The notes: a model not told the origin generated them from the sequence alone. A stretch of 64,000 nt of DNA from Rhodanobacter sp. OK091 (GCF_900142825.1 NZ_FRCH01000001.1:372001-436000), one strand, 5' to 3'. Counted from the stretch's first letter, positions 7,991-18,217 are shown. Translations and numbers: made by a program.

Positions 7991-9255
7991 CATTCCCCGC
8001 AGTGCGGCAATACCGCCTGGCGTCCCTGCAGGAAGCGCCGGACGGCGGGATCGCTAGCAAGGCCGATCGCGATGTCGAAGGCATCGCGAGCCTCGGGATA
8101 GGCATGGGTTCTGGCCAGTAGTGCCGCGCGTGCCGCCCAGTAGGGTTGGTAATCGACGAGCCTGCCGTCGGCGGCAAGCGCATCCACGATCTCGAGTGCA
8201 GCGCGTGGACCTTGCAGTTCCGCGATGGCAAGCGCGCGGTTGAGGGCGACCACCGGCGAACCGGAGAGAGCGAGCAGCGCGTCGTAAATCTGCACCTCGG
8301 GGGTCCAATCGGTGCGCCCGCTGCGGCGACGCTCGACATGCGCGGACTGCAGCGCCGCTTCGAGTTGATAACGGCCGATATGGCCCAGCGCGCTCGCACG
8401 CAGCAGCAGCGTTTCGGCCTCGTCGATCATCGCCGCATCCCACAGCGCGATATCCTGCTCGGCCAACGGCACGTAGTCGCCATCCGCATTGCGGCGCGCG
8501 CGACGGCGCGCCTCCGCGTGCAGCATGCAGGCCAGCAGGCCCAGCGCTTCCGGTTCCTGCGGCAGCAGCCCGGCCACCAGGCCGGCGAGGAAAAGCGCTT
8601 CCGCGGTGAGATCGCGCCGTATCACATCGGTGCCGTCGGGATCGCTCCAGCCTTCCGCAAAAGCGGCGTAAATCGCATTCAGCACGCCGTCCAGCCGCCC
8701 GGCCAACTCATTGCATGCAGGGATGGCAAACCGGATACCGGCCTCGCGGATCTTCTGTTTCGCGCGTCCGAGGCGTTTGCCCATGGCACTCGGCGACGCG
8801 AGAAACGCCGACGCGATGGTCTTCGCATCCAGCCCGAGCACGGCTTGCAACATCAACGGTGCGCGGATGCCGGCATCGATGGCCGGATGCGCGCAGGCGA
8901 ACAACAGCGCCAGGCGTCGATCCGGAATCGCCGCGTCACCCACCACTGTCGACGCTGCCTCGTCGAGCTCTGCCAGTATCTGCAACTGCGCGGCCGCAGC
9001 TTCGCCGCTGCGGCGGCGCCGAAGGCCATCGATTCCTTTACGCCGCGCCACGGTCAGCAACCAGGCTTCCGGATTCGCGGGACAACCGTTGAGCGGCCAG
9101 TCCGCCAGCGCCGTGGCAAACGCTTCCGACAACGCATCTTCGGCCGCCGCCACGTCACGCAGGGCGGCGGCCAGAAAGGCGACCAGCTTGCCGTAGCTGC
9201 GGCGCGCGACGGCGTCCGCGGTACTGCGCGCCTGCGCCGCGCTATCCAACGTCAC
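7990..9255 (-). CDS. ECF42-type RNA polymerase sigma factor with C-terminal TPR-like extension
   Basis: 421 residues from a GTG at 9253-9255, chosen because it overlaps the upstream stop as GTGA; an in-frame start at 9318 would run into the YCII gene. Residues 10-95 form sigma region 2 (DVAAAEDALSEAFATALADWP, NPEAWLLTVARRKGIDGLRRR) and 130-190 form region 4 (VLGLDAKTIASAFLASPSAMGKRLGRAKQKI). The remaining 230 residues (LPQEPEALGLLACMLHAEARRRAR to the end) form the long helical extension typical of ECF42. ECF42 factors are known to be linked to YCII/DGPF protein genes, exactly the gene found upstream here, and the extension is thought to control activity in place of an anti-sigma factor. Confidence 0.9.
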   Translation of the reverse strand: MTLDSAAQARSTADAVARRSYGKLVAFLAAALRDVAAAEDALSEAFATALADWPLNGCPANPEAWLLTVARRKGIDGLRRRRSGEAAAAQLQILAELDEAASTVVGDAAIPDRRLALLFACAHPAIDAGIRAPLMLQAVLGLDAKTIASAFLASPSAMGKRLGRAKQKIREAGIRFAIPACNELAGRLDGVLNAIYAAFAEGWSDPDGTDVIRRDLTAEALFLAGLVAGLLPQEPEALGLLACMLHAEARRRARRNADGDYVPLAEQDIALWDAAMIDEAETLLLRASALGHIGRYQLEAALQSAHVERRRSGRTDWTPEVQIYDALLALSGSPVVALNRALAIAELQGPRAALEIVDALAADGRLVDYQPYWAARAALLARTHAYPEARDAFDIAIGLASDPAVRRFLQGRQAVLPHCGE

Positions 9256-9599
9256 ATGTACCAGACCGGCCGCACTTCGATCGTGCCATGGCTCGCGCCG
9301 GGGCAGCGCGCGGTCCAAGCAAGTGCGGCATCCAGGTCAGGCACATCGATCAGGTAGTAGCCAGCCAACTGCTCCTTGGAATCTACATAGGGACCATCCA
9401 ATACCTGCGACTTGCCGTCCGCCACATGCACGGTAGTCGCGGTCGTGCTGGGTTGCAGGCGGTTCGAGCCGACCAGTACACCCGCCGTCTTCAGCGCCTG
9501 CGTATATGCCCCGTAGGCCGCGACGCCCTGTTCCTGTTCGGCCGGCGTCATCTGCGACCAACCGTTTTCGTTCGAATACAGCATCAATAGGTATTGCAT
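9252..9599 (-). CDS. YCII/DGPF-domain protein, partner of ECF42 sigma
   Basis: 115 residues starting MQYLLMLYSNENGW, with an open but unsupported upstream extension. The core carries the DGPF-family block SQVLDGPYVDSKEQLAGYYLIDVPD and the closing GTIEVRPVWYM. Here the family signature reads DGPY. It is a small dimeric alpha/beta barrel fold with unclear chemistry. It is translationally coupled (GTGA, 9252-9255) to the sigma factor, the conserved ECF42 gene pair. Confidence 0.9.
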   Translation of the reverse strand: MQYLLMLYSNENGWSQMTPAEQEQGVAAYGAYTQALKTAGVLVGSNRLQPSTTATTVHVADGKSQVLDGPYVDSKEQLAGYYLIDVPDLDAALAWTARCPGASHGTIEVRPVWYM

Positions 9600-9846
9600 C
9601 GGGATTCTCCACAATGAGTGATCGGCGGGCAGTGTGCGCCGCCATTCCCATGACGCGCGAGGTTTGGCGATTTGGACAGGGCCGATCTTATCGTCGACCG
9701 CCCCCAAACCGACCTATCCTCCTGTTCCCTGTACGGTGTCGACGTTCTCCGCGACTTTTCGCAGCTAGACTGTTTCGACTCAAGATGAGTTTCGTCGGGT
9801 TACGGGCGGTGCGGGATTTTCCACAATCTTGCTGGGGATGGGTGTC

Positions 9847-10314
9847 ATGGTCATGCCGTTGTCGTGGAAAATCGGGGCTGGCGTGGCGGGCTTGATCGTC
9901 GCCGTGCTGGCCTGGAATGGACTCTCCCAGTACCTCGCGGCACGCCACGCCGATGAGGTCATGCGCGATTCCGCCCGCTCCGCCGAGCTGGATGCGCAAC
10001 AGGCCAAGGCTCATGCCCAGCAATCCCGGGCACAGCTGGCGGCCGACCTGAAGCAGCAACGCGAAGACTTGTCCGACACGTACCAGCAGGTGAACGAGCA
10101 GGCCCGCCAGTACCAGGCGGAGCAAGCCGTACGCCTGGAAAGGCAGCGGCAGGAAGAGCTTCGCGTGCAGGAAAGTTACCGGCTGGACCGAAACCAGCAA
10201 TGCGTCGGTGGTGTCGTCATCAACCGCAACGGCACGAGCTTTACGCAGGTCTTCGGCAAGGATGGCGCGCCGATCCCGTGCAGAGGCGACCTGGCGACGG
10301 AACCACTGCGCTGA
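9847..10314 (+). CDS. inner-membrane-anchored coiled-coil protein
   Basis: About 155 residues. One transmembrane helix near the N-terminus (WKIGAGVAGLIVAVLAW) is followed by a long charged coiled coil (about residues 35-110, rich in Gln, Ala, Glu and Arg), and a short globular end with two cysteines (QQCVGGVVINRNG and IPCRGDL). Earlier in-frame starts at 9829 (TTG) and 9838 are possible; 9847 has GGGG at a suitable distance. No named family recognised. The layout resembles spanin- or TolA-like envelope proteins only in general shape. Confidence 0.6.
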   Translation: MVMPLSWKIGAGVAGLIVAVLAWNGLSQYLAARHADEVMRDSARSAELDAQQAKAHAQQSRAQLAADLKQQREDLSDTYQQVNEQARQYQAEQAVRLERQRQEELRVQESYRLDRNQQCVGGVVINRNGTSFTQVFGKDGAPIPCRGDLATEPLR

Positions 10315-10347
10315 TCCGGCATCGTCATCGCCTCGGCTGCGTCAGGT

Positions 10348-10363
10348 ATTGTCCCCGACACCT
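10348..10363. repeat. dispersed ATTGTCCCCGACACCT unit
   Basis: One mismatch from the unit at 7974-7990 and from the ends of the 195-bp element at 47149-47343. Located 25 bp before the MFS gene. Confidence 0.6.
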
Positions 10364-10387
10364 CTCCGCTTCCGGCAACGCGCCTCA

Positions 10388-11701
10388 ATGACTTCGACTG
10401 AAAAGCACAGCGCCCCCGAAGTCTCGCGTGGCTCGATGGTGGTCGCGGCGCTGTCGACGGTGGTGGAGTGGTACGACTTCACGCTCTACCTGTACTTCGC
10501 CACGGTGCTGTCGCGGGTGTTCTTCGGTGGCGGCAACAACTCGCTGCTGGCCACGCTGGCCGGGTTCGCCATTTCCTATGGCATGCGGCCGCTGGGCGCG
10601 ATGGTGTTCGGGCACATCGGCGACCGCATCGGGCGGCAGCGCACGCTGGTGCTGTCGATGATGCTGATGACGCTGGCGATGCTTGCGACGGCGCTGCTGC
10701 CCGACTATGCCGCGATCGGGCCCGCGGCCGGCGCGCTGCTGCTGTTGCTGCGCTGCTTCATGGCGTTCTCGGTCGGCGGCGAATATACGGGCGTGGTCGC
10801 CTACCTGCTGGAAGGCGCGCGCGAGGACCGACGCGGTTTGATCACCTCGCTGGCATCCGCCGCCAGCGAGATCGGCGCGCTGATGGCGGTGGCGATCTCC
10901 GCACTGGTGGTCGGCGCGATGAGCACCGTCCGTCTCGACGCCTGGGGCTGGCGTATTCCGTTCTTTGTGGGCGCAGCGCTGGCCGGCTGCGTGCTGATCG
11001 CGCGCTCCACCATGGAAGAATCGCCGGATTTCCTGCGCCAGGTGAAGCAACAGACGGTGCCCGAGTCTCCCCTCCGCCACACGCTCGCCCACCATCGCCG
11101 CGCACTTCTGCGCACTTTCACCATTTCGGCGCTGGGCTCCATCACCTATTACGTCGGTATCACGTATGTACCGGCTTTCCTGAGCTCGTCGGGTGTCCTC
11201 GCCGAAGGCCGTTCGCTCTGGTTGTCGACCCTTGCCGCGGTGGCGGTCATCCTGGTCACGCCTCTGGCGGGCGCGCTCTCCGACCGGGTCGGACGCAAGC
11301 CGATGCTGATCTGGTTGGGCGTCGCCGGCATGCTGCTGCCGTTGTCGATGTTCGGCCTGATGGCGGGCGGCGGCGAGCTGCACATCGCTGTCGGCGCGAT
11401 CGTGCTGGCCTGCCTCGCCGGCGGCGTCAGCGCGGTAGGCGCTCCGGCGACCGCCGAGCAGTTTCCCGGCGAAGGCCGACTCAGCGGCCTGGCGCTTGGC
11501 GTAACGGTAGCCACCGCCATCTTCGGCGGCCTGACGCCTTTCCTCGCCGAACTTTTCATCCGGCTGACCGGATGGACCGCCCTGCCCGGCGCCATGATCG
11601 CCGCCGTCGCCCTGGGCGTCATGCCCGTCTTGCTGACCATGCCGGAGACACAGCCGAGTCTGGTCAGGGCTCATGCCCGCGAGCAGGCGGCAGAGCAGTG
11701 A
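10388..11701 (+). CDS. MFS transporter, metabolite:H+ symporter (MHS) family
   Basis: 437 residues with 12 predicted membrane segments. It starts MTSTEKHSAPEVSRGSMVVA and has the MHS hallmarks: VVEWYDFTLYLYFATVLSRVFF in TM1, then GAMVFGHIGDRIGRQRTLV (MFS motif A) between TM2 and TM3, a second copy GALSDRVGRKPML between TM8 and TM9, and SVGGEYTGVVAYLLEGA. MHS members import small organic acids, betaines or amino acids with protons. The substrate cannot be told from sequence. It stands alone, with no regulator next to it. Confidence 0.92.
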   Translation: MTSTEKHSAPEVSRGSMVVAALSTVVEWYDFTLYLYFATVLSRVFFGGGNNSLLATLAGFAISYGMRPLGAMVFGHIGDRIGRQRTLVLSMMLMTLAMLATALLPDYAAIGPAAGALLLLLRCFMAFSVGGEYTGVVAYLLEGAREDRRGLITSLASAASEIGALMAVAISALVVGAMSTVRLDAWGWRIPFFVGAALAGCVLIARSTMEESPDFLRQVKQQTVPESPLRHTLAHHRRALLRTFTISALGSITYYVGITYVPAFLSSSGVLAEGRSLWLSTLAAVAVILVTPLAGALSDRVGRKPMLIWLGVAGMLLPLSMFGLMAGGGELHIAVGAIVLACLAGGVSAVGAPATAEQFPGEGRLSGLALGVTVATAIFGGLTPFLAELFIRLTGWTALPGAMIAAVALGVMPVLLTMPETQPSLVRAHAREQAAEQ

Positions 11702-11739
11702 GAGACATATAGCCAGCAAGTAACCCGCGAGGATTTGTC

Positions 11740-12162
11740 TCAGACCGCTTTGCTTTCTTTGGACGTGTTCAATGCCACGGCAGCGCGAATGAGCGCCTTC
11801 AGCGCCCTCTCATCGATCTTGTCGGTCTCATGGATATCGATGGCGCGCCGGGTGTTGCCTTCGAGGCTGGAGTTGAAAAGGCCTGAAGGGTCTGCCAGCG
11901 AGGCGCCCTTGGCGAAGGTCACCTTCACGGCGTTCTTGTACGTCTCGCCGGTGCAGATCATCCCGGCGCGGTACCACACCGTAACCCCTCGCCACTTCCA
12001 CTCCTCGACCACATCGGGGACGGTCTGCTTGATCAGCGCCCGAACCCGGGCGAGCGTCTCGCCCCGCCAATCGCCCAGCTCCTCGATCCTCGCATCGATC
12101 AACCGGGAAGGGGTGTTGCCTGGGCTTGCTTCTTTCGAGCCGATCTTCTCGTTCTTCATCGT
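11740..12162 (-). CDS. DUF1801 family protein
   Basis: 140 residues from the ATG at 12160-12162, which has AGAAGG 6 bp upstream; an ATG at 12180 is also in frame. The sequence VPDVVEEWKWRGVTVWYRAGMICTGETYKNAVKVTFAKGASL is the core of the DUF1801 (YdhG-like) fold, a small domain of unknown biochemical role. The longer upstream frame merely reads through the REP-like element at 12267-12339, so it is not part of the gene. Confidence 0.85.
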   Translation of the reverse strand, partial: TMKNEKIGSKEASPGNTPSRLIDARIEELGDWRGETLARVRALIKQTVPDVVEEWKWRGVTVWYRAGMICTGETYKNAVKVTFAKGASLADPSGLFNSSLEGNTRRAIDIHETDKIDERALKALIRAAVALNTSKESKAV

Positions 12163-12266
12163 GGCCTTCTCTGTCTCCATGGTTGACGTCGCTCGCCCGT
12201 CGCTTGAGCATCCCCGCGGCCGCCTCGCTGACATAAGGAGCATTGAGTAGTCGTCGCTTTTTTTGC

Positions 12267-12339
12267 TCGTCATTCCTGCGAAGGCAGGAATCGCTCTGGA
12301 CCGTTGTAGAGCGATCCCGGCCTCCGCCGGGATGACGAG
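12267..12339. repeat. REP-like inverted repeat pair
   Basis: Arms TCGTCATTCCTGCGAAGGCA and CCTCCGCCGGGATGACGA face each other across GCTCTGGACCGTTGTAGAGC, itself a short hairpin. Same class as 1320-1405 and 56129-56156. The upstream GCTTTTTTTGCTCG T-run at its left could help terminate transcription. Confidence 0.8.
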
Positions 12340-12374
12340 TCGCACGTCCGCTTTAAGCGCAATCGCCAAAGGGC

Positions 12375-12814
<440 letters not shown>

Positions 12815-12818
<4 letters not shown>

Positions 12819-13264
12819 GCTAAGTCCGGCTCGGGGGTCGTTGCTTCTCGATTCCTGACCGGTCGCGTCACCTGCCGCGCCACGCAGGACGGCATCCCCG
12901 CCGTCGCGTCCGCCGCCTCGCGCCGATAGACACTCGGCGGCACCCCAGCCAGCTCGGTGAAGCGCGTGCTGAACGTTCCCAGCGACGCGCAGCCCACCGC
13001 GAAGCAGACTTCGGTGACGCTGAGGTCGCCACGACGCAGCATCGCCATCGCGCGCTCGATGCGCCGGGTCATCAGATAGGAATAAGGCGACTCGCCGAAG
13101 GCGAGCTTGAACTGGCGACTGAGGTGTCCGGCCGACATGTGCACCCCGCTGGCGAGCGCCTCGACATTCAGCGGCTGCGCGTATTCCCGATCGATCCGGT
13201 CGCGAACGCGGCGCAGTCGTGCGAGGTCGCGCAGGTGCTGTGCTGCGGGTGGTCGGCTGTTCAT
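12815..13264 (-). CDS. AraC-family transcriptional regulator (DNA-binding domain only)
   Basis: 149 residues from the ATG at 13262-13264 (MNSRPPAAQHLRDLARLRRVRDRIDREY); the frame is open further upstream without good support. Almost the whole protein is the two-helix-turn-helix AraC domain (LNVEALASGVHMSAGHLSRQFKLAFGESPYSYLMTRRIERAMAMLRRGDLSVTEVCFAVGC). There is no effector-binding domain. It precedes and overlaps the VOC gene, which it probably controls. A decayed near-copy lies at 21094-21282. Confidence 0.9.
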
Positions 13265-13431
13265 CGGTGCGATCGTCCCATGTGGCATCGGAGTGCTCAA
13301 GTCCGTTGAAGTAAAGGCGACATGTTTACTTTTTCCCGCCGGACCCGGCTCGATGGACCGCATGGTCACGCACGCCATAAAGCAGAGCTAACTCATTACA
13401 ATCCTGCTTCCCTCTGTGGCAGGTAGACGGT

Positions 13432-14487
13432 ATGAATATTCGTTCACGCTGTGCCTTGGCGAGTCGCATGCTTCTTTTGCTGCTGCTCTTCGCGCCCGCC
13501 GTCGCCATCGCCCAAGCCGCGACCGGTGTGGGATTCCAGGCCGTCACGATTCGCGACCCCGTCAACGGAGGCACAACGCCCGGCTACGTGTTCTATCCGT
13601 CCGCGCAAGCCTCGAAGATCACCTGGCACGGACCTTATGAATTGCATGCCACGCCCGATGCACCGCCGATCGCCGGCGCCAAGCCGCTGGTGGTGATCTC
13701 GCACGGCCACGCTGGGTCGGACCTCGGCCATCACGATCTCGCGGTTTACCTGGCGAGCCACGGATTTATGGTGGCCACGCTGGAACACCCCAAGGACAAT
13801 TTCCACGACACGAGCGGCGTCGGAACCGCCGCCGTACTGGACGGCCGGCCGATCCAGGTGAAGGCGGCCATCGACGAACTGCTGAACGATCCGCGCTGGA
13901 AGACACTGATCAATCCGAACCGGATCGGCGTCGCCGGTTTTTCCGCAGGCGGCTACGCCGCGCTGGTGGTTGCCGGTGCAGTACCGCACTTCGATCTCTT
14001 CATAGGCTATTGCAGACGACATCCCAAAGACCCGGACTGCGGGCTGCTGGAGAAGCTCGAATCCGAAGGGACCGCGACAGCGGCGCTCGCCGCACTGCAG
14101 GCAAGCGTCGACCACTGGGGCAAGCCCGCTGATCCGCGCGTGAAAGCCGCCTTCGTCATGGCGCCATTGAGCCTGGTTTTCGACAACGCCAGTCTTGCCC
14201 ACGTCGATCGCCCGGTTTTTCTCTATTACGGCCAGGACGATCAGGTGCTGCTGCCGCAGGAGAACGCTCTGCACATCGCCCCTCTGATCAAGACGCTCGC
14301 CGGCACCGAGATGATTCCCAAGGCGGGGCACTACGTTTTTCTCTCGCCATGCTCGCCACGGCTCGCCAATGACGCAGCGGACATTTGCAAGGACCCGCCA
14401 GGCGTCGATCGCGTCGCGGCGCATCGGAAGATCAACGCCAACGCCCTGGCGTTCTTCCGCAAGACGCTGGGCGTCGCAACGCACTGA
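13432..14487 (+). CDS. secreted alpha/beta hydrolase (dienelactone hydrolase / PAF-acetylhydrolase-like)
   Basis: 351 residues with a signal peptide (about 1-29, ending IAQA). The catalytic elements are visible: LVVISHGHAGS (oxyanion region), the nucleophile elbow GFSAGGYAA with S171, an acid near FLYYGQDDQVLLP, and the histidine in AGHYVFLSPCSP. The insertion with FIGYCRRHPKDPDCGLL suggests a lid with a possible disulfide. Homologues are periplasmic lipases or esterases of unknown substrate. AGGTAGACGG precedes the ATG. No operon partner; the GH78 gene follows 169 bp later. Confidence 0.88.
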   Translation: MNIRSRCALASRMLLLLLLFAPAVAIAQAATGVGFQAVTIRDPVNGGTTPGYVFYPSAQASKITWHGPYELHATPDAPPIAGAKPLVVISHGHAGSDLGHHDLAVYLASHGFMVATLEHPKDNFHDTSGVGTAAVLDGRPIQVKAAIDELLNDPRWKTLINPNRIGVAGFSAGGYAALVVAGAVPHFDLFIGYCRRHPKDPDCGLLEKLESEGTATAALAALQASVDHWGKPADPRVKAAFVMAPLSLVFDNASLAHVDRPVFLYYGQDDQVLLPQENALHIAPLIKTLAGTEMIPKAGHYVFLSPCSPRLANDAADICKDPPGVDRVAAHRKINANALAFFRKTLGVATH

Positions 14488-14656
14488 GCCTCTGCGGGCT
14501 TGCCGGCCGTGATCGGACCGCAAGGCAGCGCGCGGCCAAGCGGACATCGGGTAGACCGACAAATCGCTTGACGGCGAATCGCGTACCTTTGCTGCTAGCT
14601 TCAGCCACGGACCACCCGCTACTTGTCGACCCCGTGGCTAACCGAGGCATGCATCG

Positions 14657-17398
14657 ATGACAGTGACTCTGTGGCGGCGAAGCGCATGCCTTGTCGTCTT
14701 CGCTTCAGCTTTCGGATCCACCGCGGCGGCCGATGCCGCGACGCGCCTGACCATGCCGACCGTGGAAGGGCTGACTGTGGAAGGCCAAACCCAGCCGCTG
14801 AATGTCGATGACGACGCACCTCGCTTTGGCTGGGTCGTGGCGGACGCGCCCCGGGGCGCCGTACCGCTTGCCTATCGCATCGAAGTGGCGCGCAGCGACG
14901 CGGCATTGGCGCACGACCGCCCGGACGTGTGGGACAGCGGCCGTGTGCCGTCGCCGGCGTCGTTCGGGATCGCTTACGACGGTCCGGCGCTGTCGTCGTT
15001 CACCCGTTATTTCTGGAAAGTCGTTGCCGAGACGTCCAGCGGCACCTTCAGCGCACGCTCGTGGTTCGAAAGCGGTCCCCGCCGCCCTACTGACTGGGCG
15101 GATTCGCAATGGATCGGCAAGGGCGGCCATGGCACCACCGCAGCACCGTTGCTGCGCCGTGAATTCCGCGTCGGCCGCGGACTGTCGACGGCGCGCCTGT
15201 ACTTGGCCGCCGGCGGCTATGCGGATGTGTCGGTGAACGGCAGGCCGGCAGGCACCGCAGTGCTGTCGCCCGACTTCACCGACTACGACAAGCGCGTGCT
15301 GTATCAGGCTCACGACGTTACCGCCCTGCTCAAGGCGGGGACGACCAACGCGATGGGTATCGAGCTCGGGCGTGGCTTCTACGGTCTCACCAATCCCGAT
15401 GTCTGGCACTGGGAGAAGGCGCCCTGGCATGGCGAGCCGCGCGTGCGTGCACTGTTGCGGCTTTGCTATGCAGACGGTCATTGCGACGAGCTCGGCAGCG
15501 GGCCCGGCTGGAGGGAGCATGATGGCCCGACCTTGCTGGACGACGTCTACGGTGGCGAGACCTACGACGCCCGTCGCGCCCAACCCGGCTTCGACACAGC
15601 CGGCTTCGACGATCGCAGCTGGCGCCCGGCTGTCGTGATGCCGGCGCCAAAAGGGCAGCTGCAGGCGCAGCGCGAGCCACCGATCCGGGTGGCGCAGACC
15701 CTGCAGGCCGACGTTATCACCGAGCCAAAGCCGGGCGTGTTCGTATTCGCTTTTCCGCGGGTGATCGCCGGCTGGGCAACCCTTGCCGCGCAAGGCCGGC
15801 CTGGCGACACGGTGGCATTGCACTACGGCGAGAAGCTGCTGCCGGACGGCACAGTGGACGATCGCGATGCGCACCACTACTTCAAGCACGGCTTCCAGAC
15901 CGATCGCATGATACTGGCCGGTACCGGTCGCGAGTCCTGGCACGCCCGCTTTTCGTGGAAGGGATTCCGCTACGTGCAGGTCGACGGTTGGCCGGGGCAC
16001 TTGCCGCCGGGCATCGATGCGGTGACGGCGCAACGGGTGCATACGGACGCAAAGGTGATCGGACACTTTTCCAGCAGCCAACCGCTGCTCGACTGGGTCC
16101 ATGCCGCCGCCGTCGACACCTTGCTCAACAACCTCTATGGCCTGCCCACCGACACGCCGATGTACGAGAAGAACGGCTGGACCGGCGACGGCATGCTCGG
16201 CGCGGACATGATGCTGCGCAATCTCGACAGCGCCGCGTTGCTGGCGAAGTGGGTGCAGGACATCGCCGATACGCGCACGGCCGACGGCGCGCCGTTGCTG
16301 ATTGCGCCCAACCCCGGCTGGGGCCTGGGGCGTGCGCCGCCGTGGCACGCAGCCTATGTGCTGGTGCCGTGGTCGCTGTACTGGCAACGCAGCGATCGCC
16401 GCGTGCTGGCTGAACACGCTGCGGGCATGGCGCGTTACGTCGACCTGGAATACGGCCGTTCGCCCGGCGGCATCGCGGACACCGAACTGGGCGACTGGGT
16501 CAGTCCCGAGACGGCCGCCGATGGCGAAAACGCGCCCGAGGACAAGCACGTGGCAGCCACCGCTTATCTCTATCGCATGGCCGACACGATGGCGCGCGTC
16601 GGCAGCACGCTGGGCGATGCTGTGCTGGCTGCACACTTCAGCTCGCTCGCGGCGACCGTGCGCGATGCGTTCAACCAACGCTTCTACGACACCCATGCCG
16701 GGGTTTACCGGGGCGACGGCGATCTAGGCGTTCGGCAGACGCACCAGTTGCTTGCCCTGGGCTTCGGACTGGCTCCGGATGCGCAGCGCACCCGTGTCGC
16801 CGATGCGCTGGTGCAGGCCGTACACGCCCACGACGACCACCTGGATACCGGCGCGCTCGGCACCAAGTTGCTGCTGCCGGTGCTCACCGCTACCGGCCAT
16901 GCCGAGTTGGCGTGGCGCGTGGCCACCCAGGTCAGCTTCCCGGGCTGGGGCTTCTGGCGCGCGCACGGCGCGACGAGCCTGTGGGAGCACTGGAAACTCG
17001 CCTCGCGCTCGCGCGGCCACTATTTCCTCGGCACGATCGACGACTGGCTGTACGGCGATGTCGCCGGACTGCGTCCGCTCGCGCCGGGCTGGCAGCGGAT
17101 CGGCGTCCATCCCGCACTCACGCATGGGCTCGATCACGCCGCCGCCGACACGCTCACGCCGTATGGCAAGGCGGCGGTGTCGTGGTCGCGCACGCCCGGC
17201 GAATTCCGCATCGATGTCGAGGTGCCGGTCGGTGCGGTGGCCGAGTTGCGCCTGCCGGAACCGATTTCGGCGGCATTGACCGAATCGGGGCAAGCAGCGA
17301 CGAAGGCCGTAGGCGTGCACGACGTACATGCTTGCGGCGATGACACCTGCCTGGAGGTAGCGTCGGGGCGCTATCGGTTCCGCGCGCGGCTCCCATGA
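14657..17398 (+). CDS. alpha-L-rhamnosidase, GH78 family
   Basis: 913 residues with an N-terminal signal peptide (ending AADA). Order of parts: an Ig-like domain (residues 35-135), a carbohydrate-binding beta-sandwich with RLYLAAGGYADVSVNG (about 150-330), a second sandwich (about 335-470), the (alpha/alpha)6 barrel (about 480-820) and a C-terminal beta domain. The GH78 signature appears as YGLPTDTPMYEKNGWTGDG, where the usual 'PTDCPQRDERLGWTGD' holds acidic catalytic residues, and later WGFWRAHGATSLWEHW. It removes terminal rhamnose from plant pectin, flavonoid glycosides or exopolysaccharide. Length is normal for the family. Confidence 0.93.
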   Translation: MTVTLWRRSACLVVFASAFGSTAAADAATRLTMPTVEGLTVEGQTQPLNVDDDAPRFGWVVADAPRGAVPLAYRIEVARSDAALAHDRPDVWDSGRVPSPASFGIAYDGPALSSFTRYFWKVVAETSSGTFSARSWFESGPRRPTDWADSQWIGKGGHGTTAAPLLRREFRVGRGLSTARLYLAAGGYADVSVNGRPAGTAVLSPDFTDYDKRVLYQAHDVTALLKAGTTNAMGIELGRGFYGLTNPDVWHWEKAPWHGEPRVRALLRLCYADGHCDELGSGPGWREHDGPTLLDDVYGGETYDARRAQPGFDTAGFDDRSWRPAVVMPAPKGQLQAQREPPIRVAQTLQADVITEPKPGVFVFAFPRVIAGWATLAAQGRPGDTVALHYGEKLLPDGTVDDRDAHHYFKHGFQTDRMILAGTGRESWHARFSWKGFRYVQVDGWPGHLPPGIDAVTAQRVHTDAKVIGHFSSSQPLLDWVHAAAVDTLLNNLYGLPTDTPMYEKNGWTGDGMLGADMMLRNLDSAALLAKWVQDIADTRTADGAPLLIAPNPGWGLGRAPPWHAAYVLVPWSLYWQRSDRRVLAEHAAGMARYVDLEYGRSPGGIADTELGDWVSPETAADGENAPEDKHVAATAYLYRMADTMARVGSTLGDAVLAAHFSSLAATVRDAFNQRFYDTHAGVYRGDGDLGVRQTHQLLALGFGLAPDAQRTRVADALVQAVHAHDDHLDTGALGTKLLLPVLTATGHAELAWRVATQVSFPGWGFWRAHGATSLWEHWKLASRSRGHYFLGTIDDWLYGDVAGLRPLAPGWQRIGVHPALTHGLDHAAADTLTPYGKAAVSWSRTPGEFRIDVEVPVGAVAELRLPEPISAALTESGQAATKAVGVHDVHACGDDTCLEVASGRYRFRARLP

Positions 17399-17480
17399 CG
17401 GACGACGGCCAGAAGCGAGCAGTCAACGTCGGAATCCAGGGAGCGCATGGTGGTGCGCATGTCCATCCGAATGGCTAGAT

Positions 17481-17909
17481 CTAGCGTCGATCTGCCGGGT
17501 GATTGATGCCATCGTTGGTGGGGACGTCTGGAATGTCGAATGGGTTTACACCTTCGAGACAACCTACGTTGAATCCATACTCCTCAGGGTTGGATCGACG
17601 CTGGTGATGCGTGTAGATGCCACAGATCGAGCAAAAATAGTGCTTGGCGGTGTTCGTGTTGAACTGATAGATCCTGAGGACATCGGCGCCCTTGACGACG
17701 CGAATGCCGGCCAACCGGACGGACGCAACGATGGCGCCCTTGCGTCTGCAGATTGAGCAGTCGCATCGTCGAGGGTTGACGATTCCATCGGGAAGATCGA
17801 GCACCAGCTCCACCGCGCCGCAATGACACGAGGCCTTGTGCTTGGGAAGTATTTCAACGCCGCCAACTGCCTTGATCACCTGCCGAATTCCTGCCTTGAG
17901 GTCAAACAC
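17481..17909 (-). CDS. GFA (glutathione-dependent formaldehyde-activating-like) family protein
   Basis: 142 residues with the zinc-binding cysteines of the GFA fold: ASCHCGAVEL, RRCDCSICRRKG and HYFCSICGIYTHH. The ending with GVNPFDIPDVP also fits. GFA proteins bind structural zinc, and some help glutathione add to formaldehyde, but most members have no tested function. The start is uncertain: the first in-frame codon is GTG at 17907-17909, with a weak ribosome site. Confidence 0.85.
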   Translation of the reverse strand: MFDLKAGIRQVIKAVGGVEILPKHKASCHCGAVELVLDLPDGIVNPRRCDCSICRRKGAIVASVRLAGIRVVKGADVLRIYQFNTNTAKHYFCSICGIYTHHQRRSNPEEYGFNVGCLEGVNPFDIPDVPTNDGINHPADRR

Positions 17910-18217
17910 CCTAGGGTGCTAGAGCTGTGATAGATCTGCGATAGATCTCGAATGGCGCCACGCGATCGAATGCGCGAAATGGGCCGCCACGAGACCATCG
18001 GCCGGATGGTCGACGGGTTGGCGATGCCGGTCAAGTTGTGGGGCGAGCCTGGTCGACCGTGCTGGTCATCCGCGGCATGAATCCCGCCACATTTGTCACT
18101 CCCGCCGTTCGGCGGCTGGCGGTAAAACTGTCTCATCACCCACAGCGAGCGATCGGCGGTGAACGATATCGCGTTCCGCCCGAACACACGAGAGATCGCT
18201 CTCATCCGGAGGCTGCG

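Noticed and set aside
14705..16696. 663-residue minus-strand reading frame
   Set aside because: It lies inside the GH78 gene, which has clear family motifs; this is a high-GC shadow.
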